Of a stretch of DNA of 64,000 nucleotides, positions 30,946 through 40,197 are shown one piece after another; within the stretch, counting starts at the first letter, position 1, and the number at the start of each line of letters is the position of its first letter. Where the stretch lies: NCBI GenBank assembly GCA_963825575.1, contig CAWGUB010000035.1:1-64000 (forward strand). The letters are read 5' to 3'. Both the position numbers and the translations under genes were made by a program. The notes beneath the pieces are model-generated. The model did not search any database, had not been told where the DNA came from, and saw only the letters and a list, made by a program, of their open reading frames with translations. This DNA is from JAFDBW01 sp963825575. GTDB taxonomy: Bacteria > Desulfobacterota > Desulfuromonadia > Desulfuromonadales > BM103.

Positions 30946-33444
30946 CTAAATTTGGCCGCTGTCGGGCAGGTATATCTTGAACTCGGCCCCTTTCCCTTCG
31001 CTGCTCTTAACCTCGATACGGCCACCATGACCGGCGATGATTGTGTGGGTAATCGAAAGCCCCAGTCCGGTTCCTTCCCCCCTTGTCGTATAGAAAGGCT
31101 CGAAGATCAATTCGAGACGGTCGGCATGGACGCCTTGTCCCGTATCACGGATTGTCACCCAGATTCCACCTTCTGAACGTTGGGCCGAAAGCCACAAATC
31201 TCCTCCGTCGGGCATTGCATCAAGGGCATTGGTCAACAGGTTCAGAATGGCCTGTTTGAGCCGGCCACTATCCATTTGAGGATGCGGCAACTGTTCAGGG
31301 ATATCTTCATGGAGGTGAACCAGCTGCTTCTGGAACTGCTTGCTGACCAGGAAAAGCGTATCGCGCAGGACTTCCGCAAGGTCGCCGGGAGCAAGACGTG
31401 CATCCGGTGGTGAGGCAAAATTCAACAGTTCGTTGACCAACCCCTCAAGACGCTCAATCTCCTCCAGGGCGCGCTGGATCAGCACCTGGTCTTCTGGGTT
31501 TGCCAACATGCGGTCGTGCAGTTCATCGAGCAAAAGACTGATGCCGGTCAAAGGGTTGCGAACTTCATGGGCGATCCCGGCGGAGAGGCGGCCAAGCGAA
31601 GCAAGACGCTCGAAACGCGCCATACGCTTCCTGAAATTGACGCGCTCGGTCAAGTCCTCTATCGTCAGGATATGCCGACCTTCCCCACCGGAGGAGAGCG
31701 GATGGAGGGCCAGCCTGTAGGTCAGCGGGCGCCCCCCCCTCTCCAACGTGACGTATTCACTCCAGCGCTCCACTTCCGAGCTTTTCGATACAGCCTCGAG
31801 CAGTTCAGGGAAGTTTTTGAGGATTTCTTTGAGAGGCAAATGGCCAGATTGTGCCGCATCAACTTGCAGAATCCGACGTGCGACACCATTTAAAGAGGTC
31901 ACAAGCTGGCTGCTGTCGAGAGTCAGAATACCGACATCCACGTTCTCGACAATCGTCTGCTTGAAATCCCTCTCCTGCTTGATTTCCTTTCGCGATCGAC
32001 GCAACACAGCAAGTGCATTGATCAATCTTTCGCGCCTTTCACCCAGCTGCCTGGCCATGCTGTTGAATGCGGCAGCCAGCTCCGCGATCTCAACCGGGCT
32101 GGTAATTTCAACCTGTGTTCCAAGTTTGCCGCGCGACATCTCCTGGGTCCCGGCGATCAGGGTAGACAGGGGGCTGGTGATGTTATGGGAAAGGCGGTAG
32201 GCGACGTAAACGACCAGCAGGGCGGTCAATCCGATCATCACCCAGGCCCCGGTCAAAAATGCTCTGTAGAGCCGGCGGATATTTATCGAAGCGGCTTCGG
32301 TTACTTTGTGGAACTGGCCGACCTCTGCGCCAATCGTGATCCCGCCAAAGACGCCTTTTTCTGCATAGGGCCCGGAGTCATAAAAAATTGGAGCGAAGGC
32401 CATGATCTTCTTTGAGCCACCCACATTGGTGACATCAAGCACCCCTGACTTCCCGCCCAGCACCGACTGATGGACCGCCGGGTAGTTCGGATGGACAAAG
32501 GCCGCCTCGTGTAAATTGTACGGGATAGTTCCTCTGTCGATGTCCTCAGGAGAAGAGTCTTCATTATAGGGGGCAACCAGATGGCCCTCTTTATTCAGGC
32601 CGCGGATATCCCAGAACTTGGGGTGAGTAATGATCCAGCCTTCATCGTCGAACATGAAAGCATAATTGCCGCTCTGGTAAGATGGAAAGACTACAAAGTT
32701 CTTTTCTGCAGGGGTGATGTGCTGGGTGAATTCCATCAGGTGGCGATGATCGAGCGATAACACGACCACGCCCCGCAGCAGCCCGTCTTCGGCAAAGACC
32801 GGCTGCGCAAAACGGACAACCCCTTCGTATTTGGCCCCCTCGATCGCTTCTTCAGGGGTGGCCGCATCGAGAAGCTGTTCCCGTTTACTCACATGCCATC
32901 CTGTGACATGTGAGACATGGATCCGGCCTTGCGGCACTTGTCTGGCTGCGTTGAAATAAGTTTCCGTCAAGTAGGTGGTGTTTTGCGGCTTTGACACATC
33001 GCGGAGGTCATCGGAGACGGCCCCTCCAACGATGCGCAATCGCTCCACACCGTCAGCACCTACATAGGCAACTTCCTTGTAGAGACGTTTTGATGACCGC
33101 TCTTCGCGCGGTTCTTGATTGGTCCCCGTACGAATCCACACCGGGCGACGGTGGCTCTCACTGAACCAGGTATAAGTTTCCGCATCAACCGGCATTTGTG
33201 CAAGGGCAGCGAGATCACTTTCGATCTGGCGCAGGAAGGTACGCACCTCATCCGCGACCATGACCGCCCGCAGTTCGAGGGTGTCTGCAGCTTGTTCATC
33301 GAGAGCCCTGATCGCACTGGCACGCAAGAGTTGTTCGACGGTATCGAGACTCTGGCCGGCAAAAACCGCCAGGATAATCAGTGGCAGGAGGGTCAATCCG
33401 CAGAAGACATAGAGAACTTTTCGATGAAAAGACAAACGGAACAT
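30946..33444 (-). CDS. Membrane sensor histidine kinase (Cache-HAMP-PAS-HisKA-HATPase)
   Basis: 832 residues. An N-terminal helix (residues ~9-30), a ~350-residue periplasmic dCache-like sensor, a second helix, HAMP (residues ~405-460), a PAS-like segment, HisKA with the phospho-acceptor in GIAHEVRNPLTG, and an ATPase domain with LTNALDAMPDG, DTGQG and GEGTGLGLS. It pairs with the downstream NtrC-type regulator. The Cache domain suggests a small extracellular ligand such as an organic acid or amino acid, but that is inference. Confidence 0.9.
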   Translation of the reverse strand: MFRLSFHRKVLYVFCGLTLLPLIILAVFAGQSLDTVEQLLRASAIRALDEQAADTLELRAVMVADEVRTFLRQIESDLAALAQMPVDAETYTWFSESHRRPVWIRTGTNQEPREERSSKRLYKEVAYVGADGVERLRIVGGAVSDDLRDVSKPQNTTYLTETYFNAARQVPQGRIHVSHVTGWHVSKREQLLDAATPEEAIEGAKYEGVVRFAQPVFAEDGLLRGVVVLSLDHRHLMEFTQHITPAEKNFVVFPSYQSGNYAFMFDDEGWIITHPKFWDIRGLNKEGHLVAPYNEDSSPEDIDRGTIPYNLHEAAFVHPNYPAVHQSVLGGKSGVLDVTNVGGSKKIMAFAPIFYDSGPYAEKGVFGGITIGAEVGQFHKVTEAASINIRRLYRAFLTGAWVMIGLTALLVVYVAYRLSHNITSPLSTLIAGTQEMSRGKLGTQVEITSPVEIAELAAAFNSMARQLGERRERLINALAVLRRSRKEIKQERDFKQTIVENVDVGILTLDSSQLVTSLNGVARRILQVDAAQSGHLPLKEILKNFPELLEAVSKSSEVERWSEYVTLERGGRPLTYRLALHPLSSGGEGRHILTIEDLTERVNFRKRMARFERLASLGRLSAGIAHEVRNPLTGISLLLDELHDRMLANPEDQVLIQRALEEIERLEGLVNELLNFASPPDARLAPGDLAEVLRDTLFLVSKQFQKQLVHLHEDIPEQLPHPQMDSGRLKQAILNLLTNALDAMPDGGDLWLSAQRSEGGIWVTIRDTGQGVHADRLELIFEPFYTTRGEGTGLGLSITHTIIAGHGGRIEVKSSEGKGAEFKIYLPDSGQI

Positions 33445-33502
33445 ACGGGCATTATAACAGGAGGAGAGCCGGAACGGGTAGACGGATATTGGCGTGGAGG
33501 GA

Positions 33503-33748
33503 CTAATTCATCGGGCGCGATGAGCAGGGCATTTTTCTCGAACGAATCGCGAGTGGCAATAAATCCTGGTGTTTGGTTAGCGCTTCCTCGAAGCTGGACC
33601 CGTCACTGATGATCACATCCTGATGACTGAATGCCGTGCGCGCAAAATGGCTGCCATCCGGACGGCTGAACACTTCAACCACGTATTCCCGCCCTTCAAA
33701 ATCGCAACTCAATTTATCAACGAGTTGAATATTCTCCATAGCCGTCAT
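33503..33748 (-). CDS. Small conserved-looking soluble protein, unknown function
   Basis: 81 residues without signal or membrane segment. It reads like a compact beta-rich domain (FEGREYVVEVFSRPDGSHFART) followed by a helix (SFEEALTKHQDLLPLAIRSRKM). The start may be ATG 33748 or 33739 (MENIQLVDK). It lies alone between ispB and the kinase gene. No family recognised. Confidence 0.5.
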   Translation of the reverse strand: MTAMENIQLVDKLSCDFEGREYVVEVFSRPDGSHFARTAFSHQDVIISDGSSFEEALTKHQDLLPLAIRSRKMPCSSRPMN

Positions 33749-33903
33749 AATCTCAAATTCGCAAGTGCGTCATAAAATACATGTCATATAAAAGCAAACT
33801 TCGGGCCAACTGGGAAAAGGCGCAAGACCTCCATTCACGGGGGGAATACCGGCAAACAAAACGTTAAAACACGGGGAGTTGTGCAGGAATATGACGGAAA
33901 CAG

Positions 33904-34872
33904 CTAGTGATTGCGGCTGATGATGTAATCCGCGAGCCGGAGCATGGCTTCCTTGGCCGGGCAATCGGGAAAACCGGAGAGATGCTTTTTGGCCGATTCG
34001 ATCAGGATTTTTGCCCGTTCGCGGGTATAACCGATACCATCATAAGAGTGAATCAGGTTGATGACGTATTGCAGATCCTCGTCCGGCAGGACTTCCTGTT
34101 CGACGATGGCTGCAATCTTCTTCCGTTCTTCGCTTGTGCAGTTGTTCAGGGTGTGGATGAGAGGCAGGGTTACTTTACCTTCCAGCAGGTCATGGCCGCA
34201 CTCTTTGCCGAACTCTGCCTGGTCGGCGACATAATCCAGCGCATCATCCATAAACTGGAAAGCAATGCCGAGGTCCATGCCATAGGCGGCCATAGCCTCC
34301 TCATCTTCGGCGGAGCAGCCGCCCAGCAGGGCGCCACTGCGGCTCGCAGCGGAAAGCAGTACAGCCGTCTTGTTGCGGACCACTTCAATATAGTGATCTT
34401 CGTCAAGTTCGACATCGCTGGTACTGATCAGCTGCTGCACCTCGCCTTCGGCCATCTGAGTTGTGGCGTCAGAGAGAGTGCGCAGGATATCAAGATTTCC
34501 TTCACGCACCATGATCGAGAAAGACTTTGCAAAAAGGAAATCTCCGACCAGGACGCTGGCTTCGTTGCCCCAGACAGCATTCGCGGAATCCTGGCCACGC
34601 CGCAATACGGCACTGTCGACCACATCATCGTGCAAGAGGGTCGCCGTGTGGATGAACTCGACGACACTGGCCAGCCCGATATGCGCATTACCCTGGTATC
34701 CGGACAGCTGTGCACTGAGCAGCAACATCATCGGCCGCACACGCTTGCCACCACTGGCAAGCACGTATTCGCCAACCTTGCGGATCAATGGCACACGCGA
34801 CGTCAGATCCTCGCGAAACTGTTCCTCGACGCGACGAATATCATCATTCAGCAATTTAAGGACAAAATCCAT
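33904..34872 (-). CDS. ispB: Polyprenyl diphosphate synthase (octaprenyl type)
   Basis: 322 residues. The first Asp-rich motif is LLHDDVVD (DDxxD) and the second FMDDALDYVAD, with GGKRVRP near the N-terminus. It elongates farnesyl diphosphate by isopentenyl units to make the side chain of quinones. The small residues before the first motif suit a long-chain product; chain length is inferred. It may supply menaquinone for the respiratory enzymes in the window. Confidence 0.9.
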   Translation of the reverse strand: MDFVLKLLNDDIRRVEEQFREDLTSRVPLIRKVGEYVLASGGKRVRPMMLLLSAQLSGYQGNAHIGLASVVEFIHTATLLHDDVVDSAVLRRGQDSANAVWGNEASVLVGDFLFAKSFSIMVREGNLDILRTLSDATTQMAEGEVQQLISTSDVELDEDHYIEVVRNKTAVLLSAASRSGALLGGCSAEDEEAMAAYGMDLGIAFQFMDDALDYVADQAEFGKECGHDLLEGKVTLPLIHTLNNCTSEERKKIAAIVEQEVLPDEDLQYVINLIHSYDGIGYTRERAKILIESAKKHLSGFPDCPAKEAMLRLADYIISRNH

Positions 34873-35317
34873 AATTATGGGAATCCGGAGGGAAAATTAT
34901 CGCCCATCCTAATGAATTCTGACGAAACATGTCAAAGCTTTTTTACCTAACCCGGCAAAGGCTGTGAAACCGTGAGTCGCGCCTGGCCCGGTTGGTCCTG
35001 CCACACGACGATTTGACCTCTCTGGGCATCGAGTAACGGCTACAAATAACTGGCCATAGCTACCCTCCGGAAAGCGGCGAAGTCGAACAACAGTCGGGCA
35101 ATCCGTTTAGATCGATTGTATCCACAGCTGTTTGCAGTGACATCACTACATGGCGGGGCATCGAACTGCGAGGCCTCCAGCAGGACGGCAACAATCCCAC
35201 CGGTAAGAGCAGCAGCTTTTCACCAGACTGATTCACAAACAAATAACCCCTGCTTGAACATTAAATGAAGGGTAAACGACGTCACGCAAAACAAAAGTAT
35301 TAATTTTTACACAGGTA
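34873..35317. other. Intergenic region without a supported gene
   Basis: The first ~360 bases are relatively G+C-rich, with fragments of complementarity (for example the GGCAAAGG...GCC area at 34,955-35,005), but no complete known riboswitch or tRNA. From about 35,220 it becomes AT-rich and leads into the cbb3 promoters. I see no convincing open frame. Confidence 0.3.
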
Positions 35318-35346
35318 TTGACAAGGGCCTGAAGCTTACGTATAAA
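35318..35346 (+). promoter_or_regulatory. Sigma70-type promoter of the cbb3 operon (P1)
   Basis: TTGACA at 35318-35323 and TATAAA at 35341-35346 are separated by exactly 17 bases. Predicted start near 35,353, about 86 bases before ccoN. No clear FNR box (TTGAT-N4-ATCAA) overlaps it. Confidence 0.65.
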
Positions 35347-35377
35347 TATTACCGCTTTTGTCTTATTTAATTAACCC

Positions 35378-35405
35378 TTGACAATCATCTGCCCAGCCTT
35401 ACACT
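35378..35405 (+). promoter_or_regulatory. Second possible promoter of the cbb3 operon (P2)
   Basis: TTGACA at 35378-35383 and TACACT at 35400-35405 with a 16-base spacer. The start would be about 27 bases before ccoN, whose ribosome site AGGAGG is at 35428-35434. Two promoters in tandem would allow separate control. Confidence 0.45.
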
Positions 35406-35438
35406 TTGGGACAAATTAACATGCATTCAGGAGGTGCT

Positions 35439-36854
35439 ATGGAGAGCCAAGGCTACAACTACGCCATTGTGCGCAGCTTTGTCACGTGGAGCGTGATTTG
35501 GGGGCTGGTCGCTGTGCTGGTGGGGGTTATTGTCTCCTTCCAGATGATCGATCCTGACCTCAACTTTCCGCCGTACCTGACCTTCGGTCGCTTGCGCCCG
35601 ATCCATACCAATGCGGGAATCTATGGCTGGGGAGTGGGAGTCATTTTTGCGACTTTCTTCTACATAGTCCAGCGGCTCTGCAAGGTGCCTATCTGGAGTG
35701 ACAAACTGGCAAAATTCCAGCTCTGGTTCTTCAACGCAACCATCATTGCCTCGGCAGTCACACTGTTGATGGGATACACCACCTCCAAGGAATACCATGA
35801 GATGGAATGGCCGATCGATGTCATGATCATCATCCTCTGGGTCGCGTTCGCCATCAACATCATCATGACCATCCTCAAGCGCAAAGAAGAGCAGATGTAC
35901 ATCTCGCTCTGGTACATGATGGCGGCGATCATAGGCGTGGCCATACTTTTTGTGACCAATTCGGCAGCGGTTCCAGTCTCCTTGTTCAAATCGTACTCGG
36001 CCTACGCCGGCACCAACGACGCCAACGTCCACTGGTGGTTCGGACACAACGCCGTGGCGATGGCATTGACCGCACCTCCCCTGGCAATGTTTTACTACTT
36101 CCTGCCAAAATCGACCGGCGTGCCGATCTACAGCCACCGTCTGTCGATCATCGCGTTCTGGTCCCTGATCTTCATGTATCTCTGGACCGGAGCACACCAC
36201 CTACTCTGGACCCCGGTCCCCGACTGGATCCAGACCCTGGCTATGGGCTTCTCGATCATGCTGATTGCACCATCCTGGGGCTCGGTCTTCAACGGCTACC
36301 TCTCGATGAACGGACAGTGGCACCAGATGCGTGAGAACTACCTGGTCAAGTATCTGATCCTCGGCATCACCTTCTACGGCCTGCAGACCCTGCAGGGGCC
36401 GATGCAGGCAATCAGGACCTTCTCGGCTTTCATCCATTATACCGACTGGGTCCCGGCACACATCCACATGGGCACCATGGGCTGGGTGTCGATGATCGCT
36501 TTCGCCAGCATCTATTTCCTCGTCCCGCGCATATATGGCAGGGAGGTCTACAGTATCCCTCTGGCCAACCTCCAGTTCTGGCTGATCCTGGTCGGCCAGC
36601 TGGTCTGGTCCATCTCCCTGTGGGTTGCCGGTGTCCTGCAGGCCGGGATGTGGAATGCCATGAACCCCGATGGCAGCCTGACCTACACTTTCATGGAGAC
36701 CATGGTTGAGATGTACCCCTACTGGTGGGCACGGGCGTTCGGTGGTCTCGTTTACCTGCTCGGTCTGATCATCTTCATCTACAATTTGTATATGACAGCA
36801 ACCCAGGGCAAAACCACGACTGCGCAGACAGCGACTGCAGAAGGGAGGGCCTGA
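35439..36854 (+). CDS. ccoN: cbb3-type cytochrome c oxidase subunit I
   Basis: 471 residues from ATG 35439 after CAGGAGG. About twelve hydrophobic helices. Heme and copper ligands are seen in RPIHTNAG (low-spin heme), HWWFGHNAVAM (CuB and cross-link region), TGAHHLLW (CuB pair) and HYTDWVPAHIHMG (both hemes). It reduces O2 to water at high affinity and pumps protons. First gene of the operon; ccoO starts three bases after its stop. Confidence 0.95.
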   Translation: MESQGYNYAIVRSFVTWSVIWGLVAVLVGVIVSFQMIDPDLNFPPYLTFGRLRPIHTNAGIYGWGVGVIFATFFYIVQRLCKVPIWSDKLAKFQLWFFNATIIASAVTLLMGYTTSKEYHEMEWPIDVMIIILWVAFAINIIMTILKRKEEQMYISLWYMMAAIIGVAILFVTNSAAVPVSLFKSYSAYAGTNDANVHWWFGHNAVAMALTAPPLAMFYYFLPKSTGVPIYSHRLSIIAFWSLIFMYLWTGAHHLLWTPVPDWIQTLAMGFSIMLIAPSWGSVFNGYLSMNGQWHQMRENYLVKYLILGITFYGLQTLQGPMQAIRTFSAFIHYTDWVPAHIHMGTMGWVSMIAFASIYFLVPRIYGREVYSIPLANLQFWLILVGQLVWSISLWVAGVLQAGMWNAMNPDGSLTYTFMETMVEMYPYWWARAFGGLVYLLGLIIFIYNLYMTATQGKTTTAQTATAEGRA

Positions 36855-36856
36855 TC

Positions 36857-37732
36857 ATGTGGGAAAAGAGACCTGTCCTCCTACTCGTACTGGCTACAGC
36901 AGCCATCCTGGTTGGAACCATCATCACCATGGTGCTGCCTTTTGCCTGGGTCAATACCGAGGCCGATCGAATTGAAGGCGTCAAGCCCTATACCGCATTG
37001 CAGCAGGAAGGCCGCGACATCTACATCCGTGAAGGCTGCAACAACTGCCACTCGCAGACGGTTCGCCCGCTGGTTTCCGATGTTCTGCGCTACGGTGAGT
37101 ACTCCAAATCAGGTGAATTCGTCTACGACCGTCCTTTCCTCTGGGGGTCGAAGCGCACCGGTCCGGACCTGGCCCGCCTTGGCGGAAAATATCCGGACGC
37201 ATGGCACTACAAGCACATGGAGTCTCCTCGGTCCATGGTTCCGAAAACCAACATGCCGAACTACGGCTGGCTGTCTGAAAACCAGCTTGAGCCGCAGATG
37301 ATCAAACGCAAGATGGAAACCCTCGGTTTCCCTTACACTGCCGCCGAGATCAAGGCTCTTGAGGGCAAGAATGAAATGGATGCCATTGTGGCCTATATGC
37401 AGAAACTTGGCAGCGACATCCCCTGGAGGGAAAGCACCAAGACCGAAATCGTCGGCGACCTGGTGAACCCTTACGCCGGAGTTGACCATGGCATAATGGA
37501 ACCATGGGAAGAGCTTTACCAGCAGAACTGCGCCGCCTGTCACGGCGCACACATGGAAGGTGAGATAGGCCCTGAGCTGGTCGGTGAGGATTATGATGAT
37601 GAGATCCTCTTCCAGATCATCTACACCGGCATTGAAGATAACGGCATGCCGAGTTTCTCGAGCCTGGGAACCGACAAGGTATGGAAACTGGTTAATTTCA
37701 TCAGGTACTACAGGCAGGGGGAGAACCACTGA
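36857..37732 (+). CDS. ccoO: cbb3 oxidase subunit II fused to an extra cytochrome c domain
   Basis: 291 residues. An N-terminal membrane anchor, then the CcoO heme site CNNCH (~residues 60-64) with QTVRPL, LWGSKRTGPDLARLGGKYPD, and axial Met in the PKTNMPNY segment. A second class I cytochrome c domain follows from residue ~205 with CAACH and MPSFSSLG. Ordinary CcoO is ~200 residues with one heme. The extra domain resembles one of those normally in CcoP, which here has a single heme. It lies between ccoN and the small ccoQ-like gene. Confidence 0.92.
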   Translation: MWEKRPVLLLVLATAAILVGTIITMVLPFAWVNTEADRIEGVKPYTALQQEGRDIYIREGCNNCHSQTVRPLVSDVLRYGEYSKSGEFVYDRPFLWGSKRTGPDLARLGGKYPDAWHYKHMESPRSMVPKTNMPNYGWLSENQLEPQMIKRKMETLGFPYTAAEIKALEGKNEMDAIVAYMQKLGSDIPWRESTKTEIVGDLVNPYAGVDHGIMEPWEELYQQNCAACHGAHMEGEIGPELVGEDYDDEILFQIIYTGIEDNGMPSFSSLGTDKVWKLVNFIRYYRQGENH

Positions 37733-37734
37733 TC

Positions 37735-37875
37735 ATGGACCTGGCCTCAATCTTTTATCTTGGCGTCACCTTCGGCCTGTTCGTCATCTTTGCTTTGATT
37801 GTCGTGCGCACCTACAGCAAGAAGCGCAAGGACGAAGGAGAAGCCGCCAAGTATCGGATGATGGATGACGATTAA
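37735..37875 (+). CDS. ccoQ: CcoQ-like small membrane subunit
   Basis: 46 residues: one membrane helix (SIFYLGVTFGLFVIFALIVV), then a basic stretch and a tail KYRMMDDD. The position between ccoO and ccoP, two bases after the ccoO stop, is that of CcoQ, which stabilises the oxidase. The tail resembles that of CcoS in this operon (KYRMLDDED). Confidence 0.75.
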   Translation: MDLASIFYLGVTFGLFVIFALIVVRTYSKKRKDEGEAAKYRMMDDD

Positions 37876-37922
37876 ACCTGGTCGAGCCGAAACAGCTTGG
37901 CTTTTGCCAAAAGGATATTCAC

Positions 37923-38432
37923 ATGAGTATAACTGACCCTCACCACGAAGAACATGCGGACGGCATTGTCGAAGATCGTGAGAAGGCGCCACCGGTCTAC
38001 TTCACCATCCTTTTTTACGGCCTGATCATTTGGGCAGTGGCTTTCATGGCTTTCTATCTGCTTTCCGGCTGGAGTTCAGACGCCGAATTCCAGGCGAAGA
38101 TGGCTGAGCATAAAGGGGAAGCCCCGGCACAGCAACAGGCCGCAGCACCACCGGAAACAACCGCAACCCGACCCGCTGCAGAGTCGCCTGCGGCACCTGC
38201 TGCGTCTTCTGCTGGTCAGGAGTTATATGCCAAATACTGCAAAAGCTGTCACGGTGCAGAGGGTAAAGGCGGCTTTGGGCCTGATCTGTCTGGTGAATAC
38301 AAGTACGGCAAAACCAGTATGGCTGTAGAAGAGAGTATCTCCTTTGGCAGACCAGGGAACATGCCGGCGTTCGGGAAAAAACTCTCCAGCGAGGAGATCA
38401 AGACCCTGACTGAATTTATTCTGAGCCTCTAG
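37923..38432 (+). CDS. ccoP: cbb3 oxidase subunit III, single-heme form
   Basis: 169 residues. A membrane helix at ~28-48, then a long Ala/Pro/Gln-rich linker, and one class I cytochrome c domain with CKSCH near residue 106 and axial Met in GNMPAFG. Ordinary CcoP is ~300 residues with two hemes; the missing one is apparently provided by the fused domain on CcoO. It delivers electrons from donor cytochromes to CcoO. Confidence 0.88.
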   Translation: MSITDPHHEEHADGIVEDREKAPPVYFTILFYGLIIWAVAFMAFYLLSGWSSDAEFQAKMAEHKGEAPAQQQAAAPPETTATRPAAESPAAPAASSAGQELYAKYCKSCHGAEGKGGFGPDLSGEYKYGKTSMAVEESISFGRPGNMPAFGKKLSSEEIKTLTEFILSL

Positions 38433-38479
38433 AGTTATCGGAAGGCAGGGTTTAATTCCCCTGCCTCCTCACTTTTCAC

Positions 38480-39721
38480 ATGTCAGAGTCATCCTGCCCG
38501 ACAAGGGCTCCGGCCCTTCTCTCTCCCTGGCGACGCCGCTGCCAGTGGGGGGCAACCCTGCTGTTGTTATTGATTCCATGGTTCCGCATCAAGGGCGACA
38601 GCCTGCTGCGTGTTGATATCCCTGAGCTGTCCCTGTATTTTTTCGGCCAGACCCTGCGTATTGAAGAACTTTACCTGGTCCTGCTGTTCAGCCTCCTCCT
38701 CACCCTTGGCTTTCTGTTGACCACCATGGTGCTCGGACGGGTGTGGTGCGGCTGGCTCTGCCCTCAGACGACCTTGACAGACCTGGCGGAATGGTTTGCC
38801 CACCGCCTGGGGTTCAAAACAGGGCGTAAAAACAGCATTTTCAAAAACTTCGCATTACACGGTTTTTATCTCATCCTGGGCTTGCTGGTCTCGGCGAACC
38901 TGCTCTGGTATTTCATCGAGCCGCAGATTTTTTTCACCAACCTGGCCTCCGGACAGATGCACTATGCGACCTGGATCTGCCTGGTACTGGTTGCGACGAC
39001 CATCTATCTGGACCTGGCCCTGATTCGTCGCCTGATGTGTAGTGATTTCTGTCCCTATGGCCGCTTCCAGACGACCCTGGCCGACGAAACGACCCTGACC
39101 CTGCACCTCGCCGAATCCGAGCTGGTACGCTGCATAGAATGCAACTCCTGTGTCCGGGTCTGTCCAATGCAAATCGACATTCGACGCGGTTACCAGGTAG
39201 AATGCATCAACTGCGGCCGTTGTCTCGATGCCTGCCGCCAGGTCATGACCAAACGGAATCAACCGGGCCTGATCAGCTACTCTTTCGGTACGGCCGGCCA
39301 GGGCTCAAGGGCCCTGCTCAACATGAGGACCCTGCTGCTCTCACTGGCCACATTGGCCCTGTCCTGCATCCTGGTTTTTGCTGTATACCAAAGACCGGAT
39401 GCTTCATTGAAAATTTCGGTTTCACACACAGTCGCAAGCCGGGTCCTCCAGGATGGCAGCCGGGCGACCTTTTTTAACGCCTGGGTGAATAACCGGAGCG
39501 ATAAGAGCGCGAGCTACGACATCATTGCCCGTCAGACTGCCGACGCCAGCCTGCTGACTCTGAAAGGCCAGACCAACGGGATCGCCCTCGATCCGGGAGG
39601 GAATCTCCGCATCGACTTTGTGCTGATTACTCCTGTCCCTGAAGGCCGATTAGAGGTAGACTTTATCCTGATGGATCAGACAGGCGCTGAGTTGGCCAAC
39701 GCCGAGGCATATATTGAGTAA
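38480..39721 (+). CDS. ccoG: Cytochrome oxidase accessory protein CcoG
   Basis: 413 residues. Several helices, a CGWLCPQT motif early, and two 4Fe-4S motifs (CIECNSCVRVCPMQI, CINCGRCLDACRQV), followed by a membrane helix and an Ig-like periplasmic tail. In other bacteria CcoG is a cupric reductase that supplies Cu(I) for CuB insertion. It follows the structural genes in the standard order. Confidence 0.92.
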   Translation: MSESSCPTRAPALLSPWRRRCQWGATLLLLLIPWFRIKGDSLLRVDIPELSLYFFGQTLRIEELYLVLLFSLLLTLGFLLTTMVLGRVWCGWLCPQTTLTDLAEWFAHRLGFKTGRKNSIFKNFALHGFYLILGLLVSANLLWYFIEPQIFFTNLASGQMHYATWICLVLVATTIYLDLALIRRLMCSDFCPYGRFQTTLADETTLTLHLAESELVRCIECNSCVRVCPMQIDIRRGYQVECINCGRCLDACRQVMTKRNQPGLISYSFGTAGQGSRALLNMRTLLLSLATLALSCILVFAVYQRPDASLKISVSHTVASRVLQDGSRATFFNAWVNNRSDKSASYDIIARQTADASLLTLKGQTNGIALDPGGNLRIDFVLITPVPEGRLEVDFILMDQTGAELANAEAYIE

Positions 39722-39740
39722 TTCACAGGTGTAAATACTG

Positions 39741-40193
39741 ATGACGAAAAAGAAAAACCTGTATCCTGCCTTCGTCCTGCTGATGATTGGCAGCTTCATC
39801 TGTTTTCTCGCCTGGTCGGCCATGCGCGCGTCTGATTCCGGGCCACAGGTGACCGACGCCGACTACTACAGCAAAGGCTTGAGATACACCTCCACAGTGC
39901 TGGAGAAAAGAGCTGCGGCCGTACTCGGCTGGCGCGTCGACACGCAGCTGTCGGGACGAACCCTGCAACTGCAGTTGACTGACAAGGAGGGGCGACCTGT
40001 CAGGTCGGCGAAGGGGGTTATTGCCATCTACATGCGGAACCAGGGAGAAAGCATGCTCTTTCCTCTACAGGAAGTCCGCGCCGGAACATACCAGTTGCAC
40101 CTGACAGACAGCATGACCGGGGAGATGGCTGCGCGCGTCGAGTTTGAACACGACGGCGCCCGTCTCAACCGTCAGCTGCTGCTGAACCTCTGA
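39741..40193 (+). CDS. ccoH: FixH/CcoH family assembly protein
   Basis: 150 residues with one N-terminal helix (YPAFVLLMIGSFICFLAW) and a periplasmic beta-domain. The DADYYSKGLRY segment is typical of FixH. Needed for cbb3 stability and assembly. It lies between ccoG and ccoI, with four bases to the next start. Confidence 0.85.
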   Translation: MTKKKNLYPAFVLLMIGSFICFLAWSAMRASDSGPQVTDADYYSKGLRYTSTVLEKRAAAVLGWRVDTQLSGRTLQLQLTDKEGRPVRSAKGVIAIYMRNQGESMLFPLQEVRAGTYQLHLTDSMTGEMAARVEFEHDGARLNRQLLLNL

Positions 40194-40197
40194 GATC

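Noticed and set aside
34940..35040. Possible GEMM-I (cyclic di-GMP/cGAMP) riboswitch suggested by GGCAAAGG and a following GAAAC
   Set aside because: The second conserved segment (ACGCAAAGCC) and the tetraloop receptor are missing, and no gene follows at a normal distance.
35360..35400. FNR-type site for oxygen control of the cbb3 operon
   Set aside because: The TTGACAATCAT stretch does not complete TTGAT-N4-ATCAA.
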